A stretch of DNA of 64,000 nt from Clostridia bacterium. GTDB lineage: Bacteria > Bacillota > Clostridia > Oscillospirales > Butyricicoccaceae. A program made the translations under genes and the position numbers. Positions 34,182 through 42,674 of this stretch are shown here, one piece after another. The stretch is from the NCBI GenBank assembly GCA_017408985.1, contig JAFQTO010000049.1:18417-82416 (forward strand), read 5' to 3'. Positions within the stretch are counted from its first letter, which is position 1. Every line of letters begins with the position of its first letter. Under the pieces are notes generated by a model. The model was given only the letters and a program-made list of their open reading frames with translations. It searched no databases and had not been told where the DNA came from.

Positions 34182-35939
34182 TTATTTCATTGCGGGGCGG
34201 ATGACCACGAACTGATCATAGCCGATACAGCTGAGCAGAGCTTCCTGAGTCTTGGCGAGGTCAAGCAGCTTGCCCGTGGTCAGGTCAACTGCCTTGTTCT
34301 TGCCTGCGTACAGATAGCACTGCACCTTGCCGACCTCTTTCATAACAAGGATATCGCCTGCGCTGATCTGACTGCCGTAGATACCTCTGGTGCGCTCCTT
34401 ATTGTAAGCATCGCTTCTTACAACGTAGTAGCCGCCGTACATAGTGGGAGCGACCATAGAATAATACTCGCTTTCGGTATTAAAGGACTTGTGGTTCATT
34501 GTTGTGCCGTATGCGGTGAACAGAGATGCGATAATATCGTTCTCGTTGGGCAGTTCGTCGATCTTTACACCCGCGTTAGCGTAGATCTGCTGTGCAAGAG
34601 CCATACCCTTGAGGGTGGTGGTGCCCAGGCTGTTGCAGGCAGAAGTTATCTTGTCCTGATCCTCTGTGCTCAAATGCTTGCCCACGAATACGGGACGGCA
34701 GGTAACGCCGATGCCGCCGACCTTTGCGTCTGCGCTGTAGATGTAGCCGCCGTCATACAGAGAGGGATCGTCGTTGACCTTGACGGTGTAGGAGATCTTC
34801 TTGGTCTCGCCCGATGCAATCTTGACGTTCCAGGAGAGGTTGTTACCGTCTACCTTGTCGGCACCGCTTACGTAGGTGGCACCTGCAGGAACGACATCGG
34901 TTATATCAATGTCAATGGTGTGGGTCCTGCCGTTACGGACCATAAAGGTGTAGGTGATCTCTTCGCCCAGATCGACGGTCTGACCCATAGTGTGAGAGCT
35001 GAGTTTTTCGATGTAGACGTTCTGCATCTTCTCAACTCTGATCTTGGTCTCCTCGGTGATCTGTGCATCGGTATACTTGATGAGAGGACGGACGATGGCA
35101 AACGCGGTCTCGCCCCAGAAGTAGCAGGTACCCTCGGTGGAGAATATCTCGTTGAGCTCAAGATACTGAACGGTGCCGCGTGCCTCGATCATATCCTTGT
35201 TGGCCTCGTAGTTGTAAACTGTGCCCGAGGAGTGGAGGATCTTGCCGTCGCCAACGTACAGCATGGCGTGGCCGCTGTCCTGACCCTTGTGGATGCAGTT
35301 GAGGATGTCACCGGGCTGCAGGGTGTCACGGAAGCGCTGTTCGATCTCTTTCTTCTCGGCATCGGTCTCTTTGCCGGTGATGGTGTGATAGAAAACGTGC
35401 ATATCGGTAGCTGTATTCAGCGCTGCGGTGTACCAATGGACTATATCGAGGTCAAAAGCTTCCTTGTAAACGTCATAGCAGAATGCGGCGCAGTTGGTGT
35501 AGCCCGTGTACTGGCTGGACAGGCTCTCGGGGGAGTTTTCGTGTCTCTGCCAACGGTAATATGTAGGCTGAACGACGTTGCCCTGAACCATTCTGGTATC
35601 CTCGTACTGGAGATAGACCTTGCGGGCATAATATGCCTCTGCACAAACTACCAGTGCCTCCTGCTCGGGGGTGTCGAACTCACGCAGGGTGGTGGGGTCG
35701 GGCTCTTCTCTCGTTGCAGGAGGATCGTTATTCTCGGTGTTTGTTTTATCCTTGTCACCGCCCTGATCCTGATTGTCGGTCTGCTCCTTATCATCTGCCT
35801 GAGCGCCGTCATTGGGAACGTCATTCTGAACGTTGTCCTTGTCATCCGAGCTGCTGTCGGGGGTCTTGCTGTCGCCGCAGCCTGCAAATACGGCTGTGAG
35901 CATCATAAGTGCCAGAAGTAATGCCGTCAGTTTTTTCAT
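34182..35939 (-). CDS. NlpC/P60-like lipoprotein, array paralogue 4 of 13
   Basis: The protein has 585 residues with lipid Cys21 and an Asp/Gln/Asn-rich tether (22-80). Cys150 (YTNCAAFCYDVY), His224 (SGHAMLYVGDG) and His236 complete the active-site set. It is the closest copy to paralogue 3 in length and sequence, but the pre-Cys segment reads SPESLSSQ where most copies have SPEDCTSQ, so the neighbouring Cys is not essential. The C-terminal domain has APTMYGGYYVVRSD and FVVIRPAMK. The start follows AGGAGGATC; the gap to paralogue 3 is 65 bases. Confidence 0.82.
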   Translation of the reverse strand: MKKLTALLLALMMLTAVFAGCGDSKTPDSSSDDKDNVQNDVPNDGAQADDKEQTDNQDQGGDKDKTNTENNDPPATREEPDPTTLREFDTPEQEALVVCAEAYYARKVYLQYEDTRMVQGNVVQPTYYRWQRHENSPESLSSQYTGYTNCAAFCYDVYKEAFDLDIVHWYTAALNTATDMHVFYHTITGKETDAEKKEIEQRFRDTLQPGDILNCIHKGQDSGHAMLYVGDGKILHSSGTVYNYEANKDMIEARGTVQYLELNEIFSTEGTCYFWGETAFAIVRPLIKYTDAQITEETKIRVEKMQNVYIEKLSSHTMGQTVDLGEEITYTFMVRNGRTHTIDIDITDVVPAGATYVSGADKVDGNNLSWNVKIASGETKKISYTVKVNDDPSLYDGGYIYSADAKVGGIGVTCRPVFVGKHLSTEDQDKITSACNSLGTTTLKGMALAQQIYANAGVKIDELPNENDIIASLFTAYGTTMNHKSFNTESEYYSMVAPTMYGGYYVVRSDAYNKERTRGIYGSQISAGDILVMKEVGKVQCYLYAGKNKAVDLTTGKLLDLAKTQEALLSCIGYDQFVVIRPAMK

Positions 35940-35981
35940 AATAGATCCTCCTGTTTCGGTTTTTATATCAAAAATTTTTTG

Positions 35982-37730
35982 TTATCTCATTGCGGGGCGG
36001 ATAATGGCAAATCTGTCGTATCCTATAGTGCTGTACAGGGTGGGTACGGCAGTTACAAGGTCCAAAAGCTTGCCGTTTGTCAGGTCAAAAAGCCGATTTC
36101 CGTTTATGACCATATAGCTCTGCACCTTGCCCGACTCCTCACAAACCACAATATCGCCTGCCATAAGCTGACTCATAAGCGGTGCTCTCGTGCGCACGCC
36201 GTCATACAGGGTGGCGCAGGTGCCGGTGTAGTAGCCGCCGTACATAGTGGGTGCCAGAATATCTATATCCTCCGAATCCACGTTGAGGTAATAGTATCTG
36301 CCTGCCTGAGGCTTATACAGACTGCTCAGCAGGGTGTTTTCGTCCTTAAGGGTCAGGCTGATGCCGATATCGGCATACAGCTTCTGCGCAAGAGCCATTC
36401 CACGCAGTGCAGAGGTCTGACTGCTCTCTGCGGCGGCGGTAATTCTCTGCATCAGATCGGCGGTCAGGTTTTTGCCTATATAGATCTTGCGTGCTCTTGC
36501 CGTCACTCCGCCGACCGTGCTGTTTTCGCTGTAGACGAGATCACCCGTTTTGGCGTTTGGATCGACCTTTACGGTATAGCTGACCTTGACCGTCTGTCCC
36601 GAGGGAACGGCTACCGTCCAGGTAAGCTTATCCCCCTCACGTTTGCAGTCGCCGCTGACAAAGGTGGTGTTTGAGGGTACGGTATCTGTGATATCCACCG
36701 TGGTGTCGCTCGTGCGGTTGCTTCTCAGGGTAAAGGTGAAGGTCACCTCGTCACCCGGTGCGGCAGTATAGCCCGCACCGTGGGAGGAGGTCTTTTCCAC
36801 GTAGATCTTTTTGAGATTTGCGATGCGGTTTAAGCACTCCTCGGAGGGAGCGGCATCGGTATACTTGATGGTGGGACGGACGATGGCAAAGTTCATCATA
36901 GAGAACATATATCTTGCCGATGCTTCCGTCCACAGCTCCTCGAGCTGCATCTCCACTATAGCACCGCGGGGCTCAAGGGCATCCTTGTTCATACTGTAGT
37001 CGTAGTTGCCGCCGCCCGTTGCACAGCAATGAATAATCTGTCCGTCACCTATATACAGCATAACGTGGCCGTTGGTGTTGTCCTTGTTGCGGTAGACTAT
37101 CAGATCGCCCTGCTGCAGCTGGCTGTTAAAGAGCTTTTTGATCTCGTCTTTTTTCTGAGAGTCTTCGTTGCCCGTGACCGAATATCGGTACACATGCATA
37201 TCGGTGGCATCCATCATCTGCGCGGTGGTACGGGTACCTATATCAAGCCCCAGAGCGTAATAGTACACGTCATAGCAGAACGCCGCACAGTTGCTGTAGG
37301 CTGTATACTGGCTCGTACAGTCCTCGGGAGAGTTGACACCGTTCTGCCAGCGGTAGGTGATTCCTATGGCATCGCCGCTGACCAGTCGTGTATCGTCATA
37401 CTGGATGTAGGTGCGTCGGGCAAGGTAACTTTCGGCGGTGGTTATAAGCGCCTCGGCTATCTTACTGTCGTACACACGGGTGTCAACGGGCTCGTCGGGT
37501 TTGGCAGGGGTATCGGATGAAGACGCGGGCAGATCGTCTGCGCTGCCTTCACTGTCCACAGAGCTCTGACTGTCGCTCGAGTCAGAATCTCCGCTATCGG
37601 GAGGCGTGGGGGTATCGGCAGAAAGATCATTATCGGAAGTGCCGTCCGTATCTGACGAGCTGTCACCGCAGCCTGCAAATACAGCCGTGAGCATCATAAG
37701 TGCCAGAATCAATGCCGTCAGTTTTTTCAT
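35982..37730 (-). CDS. NlpC/P60-like lipoprotein, array paralogue 5 of 13
   Basis: The protein has 582 residues with lipid Cys21 and a tether (22-85) rich in Ser and Asp, unlike the Thr/Gln tethers of neighbouring copies. Cys148 (YSNCAAFCYDVY), His222 (GHVMLYIGDG) and His234 (IIHCCATGGG) form the active site. The DUF11 region contains PGDEVTFTFTLRS and KVSYTVKVDPN. The C-terminal domain shows APTMYGGYYTGT, ICEESGKVQSY-like residues and FAIIRPAMR. The ATG at 37730 follows GAGAGGGTG; the 28-codon extension overlaps paralogue 6 and is rejected. Confidence 0.82.
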   Translation of the reverse strand: MKKLTALILALMMLTAVFAGCGDSSSDTDGTSDNDLSADTPTPPDSGDSDSSDSQSSVDSEGSADDLPASSSDTPAKPDEPVDTRVYDSKIAEALITTAESYLARRTYIQYDDTRLVSGDAIGITYRWQNGVNSPEDCTSQYTAYSNCAAFCYDVYYYALGLDIGTRTTAQMMDATDMHVYRYSVTGNEDSQKKDEIKKLFNSQLQQGDLIVYRNKDNTNGHVMLYIGDGQIIHCCATGGGNYDYSMNKDALEPRGAIVEMQLEELWTEASARYMFSMMNFAIVRPTIKYTDAAPSEECLNRIANLKKIYVEKTSSHGAGYTAAPGDEVTFTFTLRSNRTSDTTVDITDTVPSNTTFVSGDCKREGDKLTWTVAVPSGQTVKVSYTVKVDPNAKTGDLVYSENSTVGGVTARARKIYIGKNLTADLMQRITAAAESSQTSALRGMALAQKLYADIGISLTLKDENTLLSSLYKPQAGRYYYLNVDSEDIDILAPTMYGGYYTGTCATLYDGVRTRAPLMSQLMAGDIVVCEESGKVQSYMVINGNRLFDLTNGKLLDLVTAVPTLYSTIGYDRFAIIRPAMR

Positions 37731-37746
37731 CGTTTTACACCCTCTC

Positions 37747-39513
37747 TCAGTCTGCCATTGCGGGACGGATGACTGCAAAGCAGTCATAGCCAATGGCGCT
37801 GATAAGAGCATCACGGGTCTTGATCAGGTCCATCACCTCTATTTTGGTGCCGTCAAGAGCCAGCGCCTTGTTGCCGCCTGCGTACATATAGGTGGTGTAC
37901 TTGCCGTTCTCACAGCACACGAGGATATCGCCCTCCATAAGCTGACTTGCCAGCACGCCCTTGGTACGCCATCCGCTGAAAACATCGCTGGTGGCGCAGT
38001 ACCAGCCGCCGTACATAGTAGGCGCGACTATGGATAAATACTCGCTGCTTGTGTTGAGTCTTACGTGATTGCCCGTGGGGCCCAGCTTGGTAAACAGGCT
38101 GTTCATCAGATCGGCTTCCGAAGGCAGGTCAACGGTATAGCCTGCGGCGGCATAGATCTTTTCGGCAAGAGCCAGACCGCCGGCGCCCATAGTTGCGGCT
38201 TTGGATGCCTCGGTGGTTATCTTGGCTCTCACATCGGCAGACAGATTGCCGCCTATATACACCTTGCGGCATTCCACGTCCACGCCGCCCGCATAGCCCG
38301 TAGTGAACAGATAGTCACCGTCTTTGGCGTCACTGTTGACCCTGACGGTATAGCTGACCTCCGTGCTCCCGCCCGAGGGGACGGTAACGCTCCATTTGAT
38401 CTCGGTGCCGTTTACGCTGTCGCCGCCCGAAACGTAGGCGGAGTTCTCGGGAACGTAGTCCACTATCTCCACGGTGGCTTCATTGACGCGGTTGTTGCGG
38501 ATAAAATAGGTGTAGGTCACCTCTTCACCCTGCTGTGCGGTAAAGCCTGCGGGGTGGGAGGAGAGCTTTTCGATGTAGATATTGTAGAGATTCTCCACGC
38601 GGCTTTGGGTCTTTTGGGTTATTTGAGCGTCGGTGAACTTCATAAGAGGTCTGACTATAGAGAAGGATTCCTGAGAGAACAGATCATAACCCGAAGAGGA
38701 GAACAGATAGTCGGTCTTGAGCCGCTGGATAGCACCAGAGGGCTCATAAAGCTCCTTGTTCTGAGCGTAATCGTAGTTGCCGCCTACACCGCGGGTGCAG
38801 TGAATGATATCGTCGCCACCGATATAGAGCATAACGTGACCGATGCTCCCGTCGGCGTAACGGTAGTTTATAAGATCACCCGGCTGCAGGATGTCGAAGA
38901 ACTCCTTGATGATGCGGTCTTTTTCTTCCTGAGTCTCGGTCTTCTTTACGTTGTAGGTAAAGGCGTGCATCTCGGTATCCCGCTGAAGCATACCCGTATT
39001 CCACGCAACGATATCTATGCCGAAGGTCTCATAGTACAGATCATAGGTCCACGCGGCGCAGTTTGAGTAGGTGGTGAACTGTCTTGTGGCATCCTCGGGA
39101 GAATAAACGTGTCTGTCGGTACGGTATACCACTCCCGCGGTGCTGCCGTTGACCAGATTGGAGTCATCGTACTGCAGGTAGGTCTTGCGTGCAAGATACG
39201 CCTCGGCAACCACCCACAGAGCCTTCTGCTCGGGGGTGTCAAACTCACGCATAGGCTCTTCCTTGGGTGTGGTGTCTGCGGGAGGGGTGTCGCCCTGACT
39301 GCCGCTCTGGCTGTCCTGACTGCCGCTTTGATCGCCCTGCTGACCGTCACCGCCCTGCTGGGTATCGTTTCCCTGCTGAGTATCGCCACCCTGCTGGGTG
39401 TCACCGTTTGCCTGCAGGGAATCGTCTGCGTCGGGCTGACTGTCACCGCCGCAGGCACAGAGGCAGGCACAAACAATACACAGCGCCAATATCAATGCCA
39501 AAATCTTTTTCAT
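37747..39513 (-). CDS. NlpC/P60-like lipoprotein, array paralogue 6 of 13
   Basis: The protein has 588 residues with an unusual Cys-rich signal region (CIVCACLCAC, lipid Cys21) and a tether containing four GDTQQG-type hexapeptides encoded by an 18-base tandem repeat. Active-site residues are Cys152 (YSNCAAWTYDLY), His226 (GHVMLYIGGDD) and His238. The DUF11 block has YVSGGDSVNGTEIKW. The C-terminal domain has APTMYGGWYCATSD and FAVIRPAMAD. The start follows GGGAGGATTT. It lies 57 bases after paralogue 7. Confidence 0.82.
   Translation of the reverse strand: MKKILALILALCIVCACLCACGGDSQPDADDSLQANGDTQQGGDTQQGNDTQQGGDGQQGDQSGSQDSQSGSQGDTPPADTTPKEEPMREFDTPEQKALWVVAEAYLARKTYLQYDDSNLVNGSTAGVVYRTDRHVYSPEDATRQFTTYSNCAAWTYDLYYETFGIDIVAWNTGMLQRDTEMHAFTYNVKKTETQEEKDRIIKEFFDILQPGDLINYRYADGSIGHVMLYIGGDDIIHCTRGVGGNYDYAQNKELYEPSGAIQRLKTDYLFSSSGYDLFSQESFSIVRPLMKFTDAQITQKTQSRVENLYNIYIEKLSSHPAGFTAQQGEEVTYTYFIRNNRVNEATVEIVDYVPENSAYVSGGDSVNGTEIKWSVTVPSGGSTEVSYTVRVNSDAKDGDYLFTTGYAGGVDVECRKVYIGGNLSADVRAKITTEASKAATMGAGGLALAEKIYAAAGYTVDLPSEADLMNSLFTKLGPTGNHVRLNTSSEYLSIVAPTMYGGWYCATSDVFSGWRTKGVLASQLMEGDILVCCENGKYTTYMYAGGNKALALDGTKIEVMDLIKTRDALISAIGYDCFAVIRPAMAD
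39334..39405. repeat. Four tandem 18-base repeats in the tether of paralogue 6
   Basis: Four copies of an 18-base unit of the form NCCCTGCTGNGTATCNCC run at 39334-39351, 39352-39369, 39370-39387 and 39388-39405. They encode hexapeptides of the type GDTQQG on the minus strand and could vary in number without a frameshift. Confidence 0.85.
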
Positions 39514-39570
39514 ACAAATCCTCCCGACTGTCAGGATAGATATATGCTGAGGGTCTGTTTTGAGTGATGC

Positions 39571-41082
39571 TTATGCCATAGAGGGGCGGATGAGGGCAAA
39601 CTTGCAATAGCCCATAACGCCCATCAGTACGTTGTCGATATCGTCGCCGTAGAGGACTTCGGCGCCTGTGGGGGTGACCTTGAGCATATTCACTCCGCCG
39701 AAAACAAAGACGCTGACGGCTGTATTCTTCTCGTCCTCGGCGCACAGAAGCACGTCGCCCGCCATTATCTCGTCGGTGAATATGCCTGCCGTTCTGCGTC
39801 TGAGGGGGAAGCGCTCACCGGAGTCGACCACTCTGCCGCCGTACATAATGGGCACCAGCATATCTATATATCTGCCGCTCTGTGCAAGCTCGAAGTGTGT
39901 ATCGCTGACGCCCTTGTAGGGTACGAAGATGCCGTCAAGGATCTCCTTTGCGCTGCCCAGATCGGCCTTCTCACCGATAAGGCTGTAAAGGCGCTTGACA
40001 AGAGCGGTATCCTGCTCGTTGGCACCTTTCAGGCTCTCGACAGCGGCTGCAACGGCCTTCTGCTTGTCTGCATTCAGGTGCTTGCCCACCATAATAGCAG
40101 GGCACTTGACACAAACGCCGCAGACCTTGCCCTCAAGACCCCAGATAAAGCTGCCGTAGGGTGCGTCTGCCTGCACTCTGACCGTGTAGGACAGGTATTT
40201 TTCCTCGCCTGCCGAGAGGGTGAACGACCATTTGATCCCGCCGTCAGCCATCTCGCCGCCGCTGACATATTCGGTGCCCTCGGGGACGGTGTCGGTCACG
40301 GTTATGTCGGCTGCGCTGTCACGCATATTGCGGACATAGTAGGTGAATGTGATCTCCTCACCTCTGTCTGCCGTCTGACCGATGGTGTGGGAAGAAAGCT
40401 TCTCCACGAAAATATCCTGCAGGTACTTGACGCGGTTCATTGCGCTCTCGGTGGGTTTGGCGTCCTTGAACACCATCAGAGGACGGATGATGGCGATGTT
40501 TTTTTCGGTGCCGAAGGTGTACATTCTCTGAGCCTCGGGATCGAACAGGACGGATACGTCCATCTTTTCGATAGAGCCGTAAGACTCACGGCCATCGCAT
40601 TTGTTGTCATAATTGTAGTTGCAGGGGTTGCTGCCGCTGGAATGGATGATCTTGCCGTCGCCGATGTAGAACATTGCGTGGCCACCGCCGCGGATGTGGC
40701 GGTTGACGATGATATCGCCCGGCTGCAGCATATCCATATACAGGTCTCTTATGTTCTTCTTCTGCTCCTCGGTCTCGTCAAACTGCACCTGATAGCGGAA
40801 AGCATGCTGGGATGCATCGTTCATCATATCCTCGGTGCACCAGTTCTTGATATCCAGATCCAGTGCGCTTTTGTAAACGTCGTAGCAGAATGCGGCGCAG
40901 TTGGTATAATTGGTGCGCTGACGGGTGCTGTCCTCGGGGCCGTTTTTGTGTCTCTCCCAACGGTAGACGGGGGGATTGACTACGTTGCCCGTTACTGCCC
41001 GCGTATCATCGTACTGCAGGTATGTTCCGCGTGCGTAATACGCCTTTGCGGTTGCGACAAGAGCTTTTTGAATATCGTTCAT
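39571..41082 (-). CDS. NlpC/P60-like protein without signal peptide, array paralogue 7 of 13
   Basis: The protein has 503 residues and starts directly at the catalytic-domain helix (MNDIQKALVATAKAYYARG); no signal peptide, lipobox or tether is present. Cys62 (YTNCAAFCYDVY), His135 (GGGHAMFYIGDG) and His147 are intact. DUF11 has YVSGGEMADGGIKW. The C-terminal domain reads VPIMYGGRVVDSGE, GDVLLCAEDEKN and FALIRPSMA. The start follows GAGGTGAAACAA; a longer frame to 41100 would add only six residues. Most similar to paralogue 8. It is either cytoplasmic or exported by an unknown route. Confidence 0.8.
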   Translation of the reverse strand: MNDIQKALVATAKAYYARGTYLQYDDTRAVTGNVVNPPVYRWERHKNGPEDSTRQRTNYTNCAAFCYDVYKSALDLDIKNWCTEDMMNDASQHAFRYQVQFDETEEQKKNIRDLYMDMLQPGDIIVNRHIRGGGHAMFYIGDGKIIHSSGSNPCNYNYDNKCDGRESYGSIEKMDVSVLFDPEAQRMYTFGTEKNIAIIRPLMVFKDAKPTESAMNRVKYLQDIFVEKLSSHTIGQTADRGEEITFTYYVRNMRDSAADITVTDTVPEGTEYVSGGEMADGGIKWSFTLSAGEEKYLSYTVRVQADAPYGSFIWGLEGKVCGVCVKCPAIMVGKHLNADKQKAVAAAVESLKGANEQDTALVKRLYSLIGEKADLGSAKEILDGIFVPYKGVSDTHFELAQSGRYIDMLVPIMYGGRVVDSGERFPLRRRTAGIFTDEIMAGDVLLCAEDEKNTAVSVFVFGGVNMLKVTPTGAEVLYGDDIDNVLMGVMGYCKFALIRPSMA

Positions 41083-41103
41083 TTGTTTCACCTCATTCAT
41101 ACA

Positions 41104-42627
41104 TTACAGCATAGCGGGACGGATAAGAGCAAACTTATAGTAGCCCATAACGCTCATAAGCACGTCGTCGGTCTCCTGCTTATTAAGCCAGCGGGCACCG
41201 TTTTTGTCCGATGCCAGAATATTCTCACCGCAGAAGACATACACCTCGCAGTCGCTGTTGTCGGCGTTTTCGGTGCAGATAAGCACGTCACCCGCCGATA
41301 TCTGATGAGCAAAGATGCCGTCGGTGCGCATACCCAGATACTTATCGCTCGTATCAACGTATCTGCCGCCGTACATAATGGGAGCAAGGGCGCTGATATA
41401 CTTGCCGCCGCAATTAAGCTCGAAGTGTGTATCGGAATTGCCCTTATAGGGTACGAACAGATCGTTCAGGATGTTTGCGGCTGAGTCAAGGGTGATCTTG
41501 ATGCCTGCGTCTGCGTAGACCTTCTGAACAAGAGCGGTGTCTGCGCCGGTGTCGCCTGCAAGCTTAGCCGCCGCCTGAGCCACAGCCTGCGTCTCATCTG
41601 CGCTCAGGTGCTTGCCCACGGTGACAGCGGGGCACCTGAAGCTGACGCCGTTGACCTTGCCTGCAAAGCCCCGGATATACGAGCCCTCGATAGCGGGATC
41701 GTTTTTGACTCTGACGGTATAGCTGACGTACTTTTCCGCGCCCGAAGCAAGGTTCAGGCTCCAGCGCATCACTCCGCCTGCGTAAATATCGCCGCCCGAG
41801 ACGTACTCGGTCTTCTCGGGTACTTCGTCTGTGATGAGCACCTTGACGGCGTTGTCGCGGTCGTTGCGCACGTAGTAGGTATAGGTTATCTCCTCACCCA
41901 AGTCTACCGTCTGACCGACGGTGTGACTGCATAGCTTCTCGGCGTAGATGCCCATAAGCTTCTGCATTCTTGCGCGGGCGTTTTCGGTGACGGTCGCATC
42001 AGTGAACTTGAGCAGAGGACGGATGATCTGCAGATTGAACTCCTCGGTGAATACGTATCTCAGATGACCGGGAGTGAACAGATCTTTGACGGTCATTTTG
42101 ACCACCGTGCCGTAGGGCTCGGTGTAGTCTTTTTTCTCATTGTAGTTGTAGTTGCCGGGGCGGGAACCCATAGAGTGTATGATGTTGCCGTTGCCGACGT
42201 ACAGCATGGCGTGGCCGCCGCCTCGGACGTGACGGTTGACGATGATATCGCCTACGCGCAGAGCGTCGGTAAAGGTACGCTCAACAAGCTCCTTGCGCTC
42301 GGGGGTCTCGTCAAAGCTGACTTCATAACGGTAGACCTCCTGAGTGCCGTCGCAGATAAGCATCTCGGTGCACCAGTTGACTATGTCCAGACCGAGGGCT
42401 TCCTTATATACGTCGTAGGTAAATTTAGCACAGTTGGTATAGGTGATGTTCTGTCTTGTGGTATCTTCGGGGCTGTTAAGGTAATATCTCGACCAACGGT
42501 AAACTGGGGGCTTGACTACGTTGCCCGTGACCGCTCTCGTATCATCGTACTGAAGATACACACCGCGGGCAAAATAGCTTTCTGCCGTTGCTACCAGCGC
42601 TTTCTGTCTCTCGTCAAGTTTTTTCAT
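41104..42627 (-). CDS. NlpC/P60-like protein without signal peptide, array paralogue 8 of 13
   Basis: The protein has 507 residues and begins MKKLDERQKALVATAESYFA, so the catalytic domain starts within 10 residues and no export signal is seen. Cys66 (YTNCAKFTYDVY), His139 and His151 form the active site. The pre-Cys segment is SPEDTTRQ. DUF11 has TEYVSGGDIYAGGVMRW. The C-terminal domain has APIMYGGRYVDTSD, SAGDVLICTENADN and FALIRPAML. The ATG at 42627 follows TTGGGAG by 8 bases. It shares the leaderless form and VNRHVRGGGHA-type active-site strand with paralogue 7. Confidence 0.8.
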   Translation of the reverse strand: MKKLDERQKALVATAESYFARGVYLQYDDTRAVTGNVVKPPVYRWSRYYLNSPEDTTRQNITYTNCAKFTYDVYKEALGLDIVNWCTEMLICDGTQEVYRYEVSFDETPERKELVERTFTDALRVGDIIVNRHVRGGGHAMLYVGNGNIIHSMGSRPGNYNYNEKKDYTEPYGTVVKMTVKDLFTPGHLRYVFTEEFNLQIIRPLLKFTDATVTENARARMQKLMGIYAEKLCSHTVGQTVDLGEEITYTYYVRNDRDNAVKVLITDEVPEKTEYVSGGDIYAGGVMRWSLNLASGAEKYVSYTVRVKNDPAIEGSYIRGFAGKVNGVSFRCPAVTVGKHLSADETQAVAQAAAKLAGDTGADTALVQKVYADAGIKITLDSAANILNDLFVPYKGNSDTHFELNCGGKYISALAPIMYGGRYVDTSDKYLGMRTDGIFAHQISAGDVLICTENADNSDCEVYVFCGENILASDKNGARWLNKQETDDVLMSVMGYYKFALIRPAML

Positions 42628-42674
42628 AGTTTTTTCTCCCAAATGATCGTCTTGATTTATATAACAACAATTTA

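Noticed and set aside
32674..34215. 513-codon plus-strand open frame opposite paralogue 3, with similar frames opposite other copies
   Set aside because: Recurs opposite each paralogue because their codon use is similar; no start signals and hydrophobic low-complexity translation.
39334..39405. CRISPR-like spacing of short repeats
   Set aside because: The 18-base units are contiguous, in frame and coding, with no spacers.
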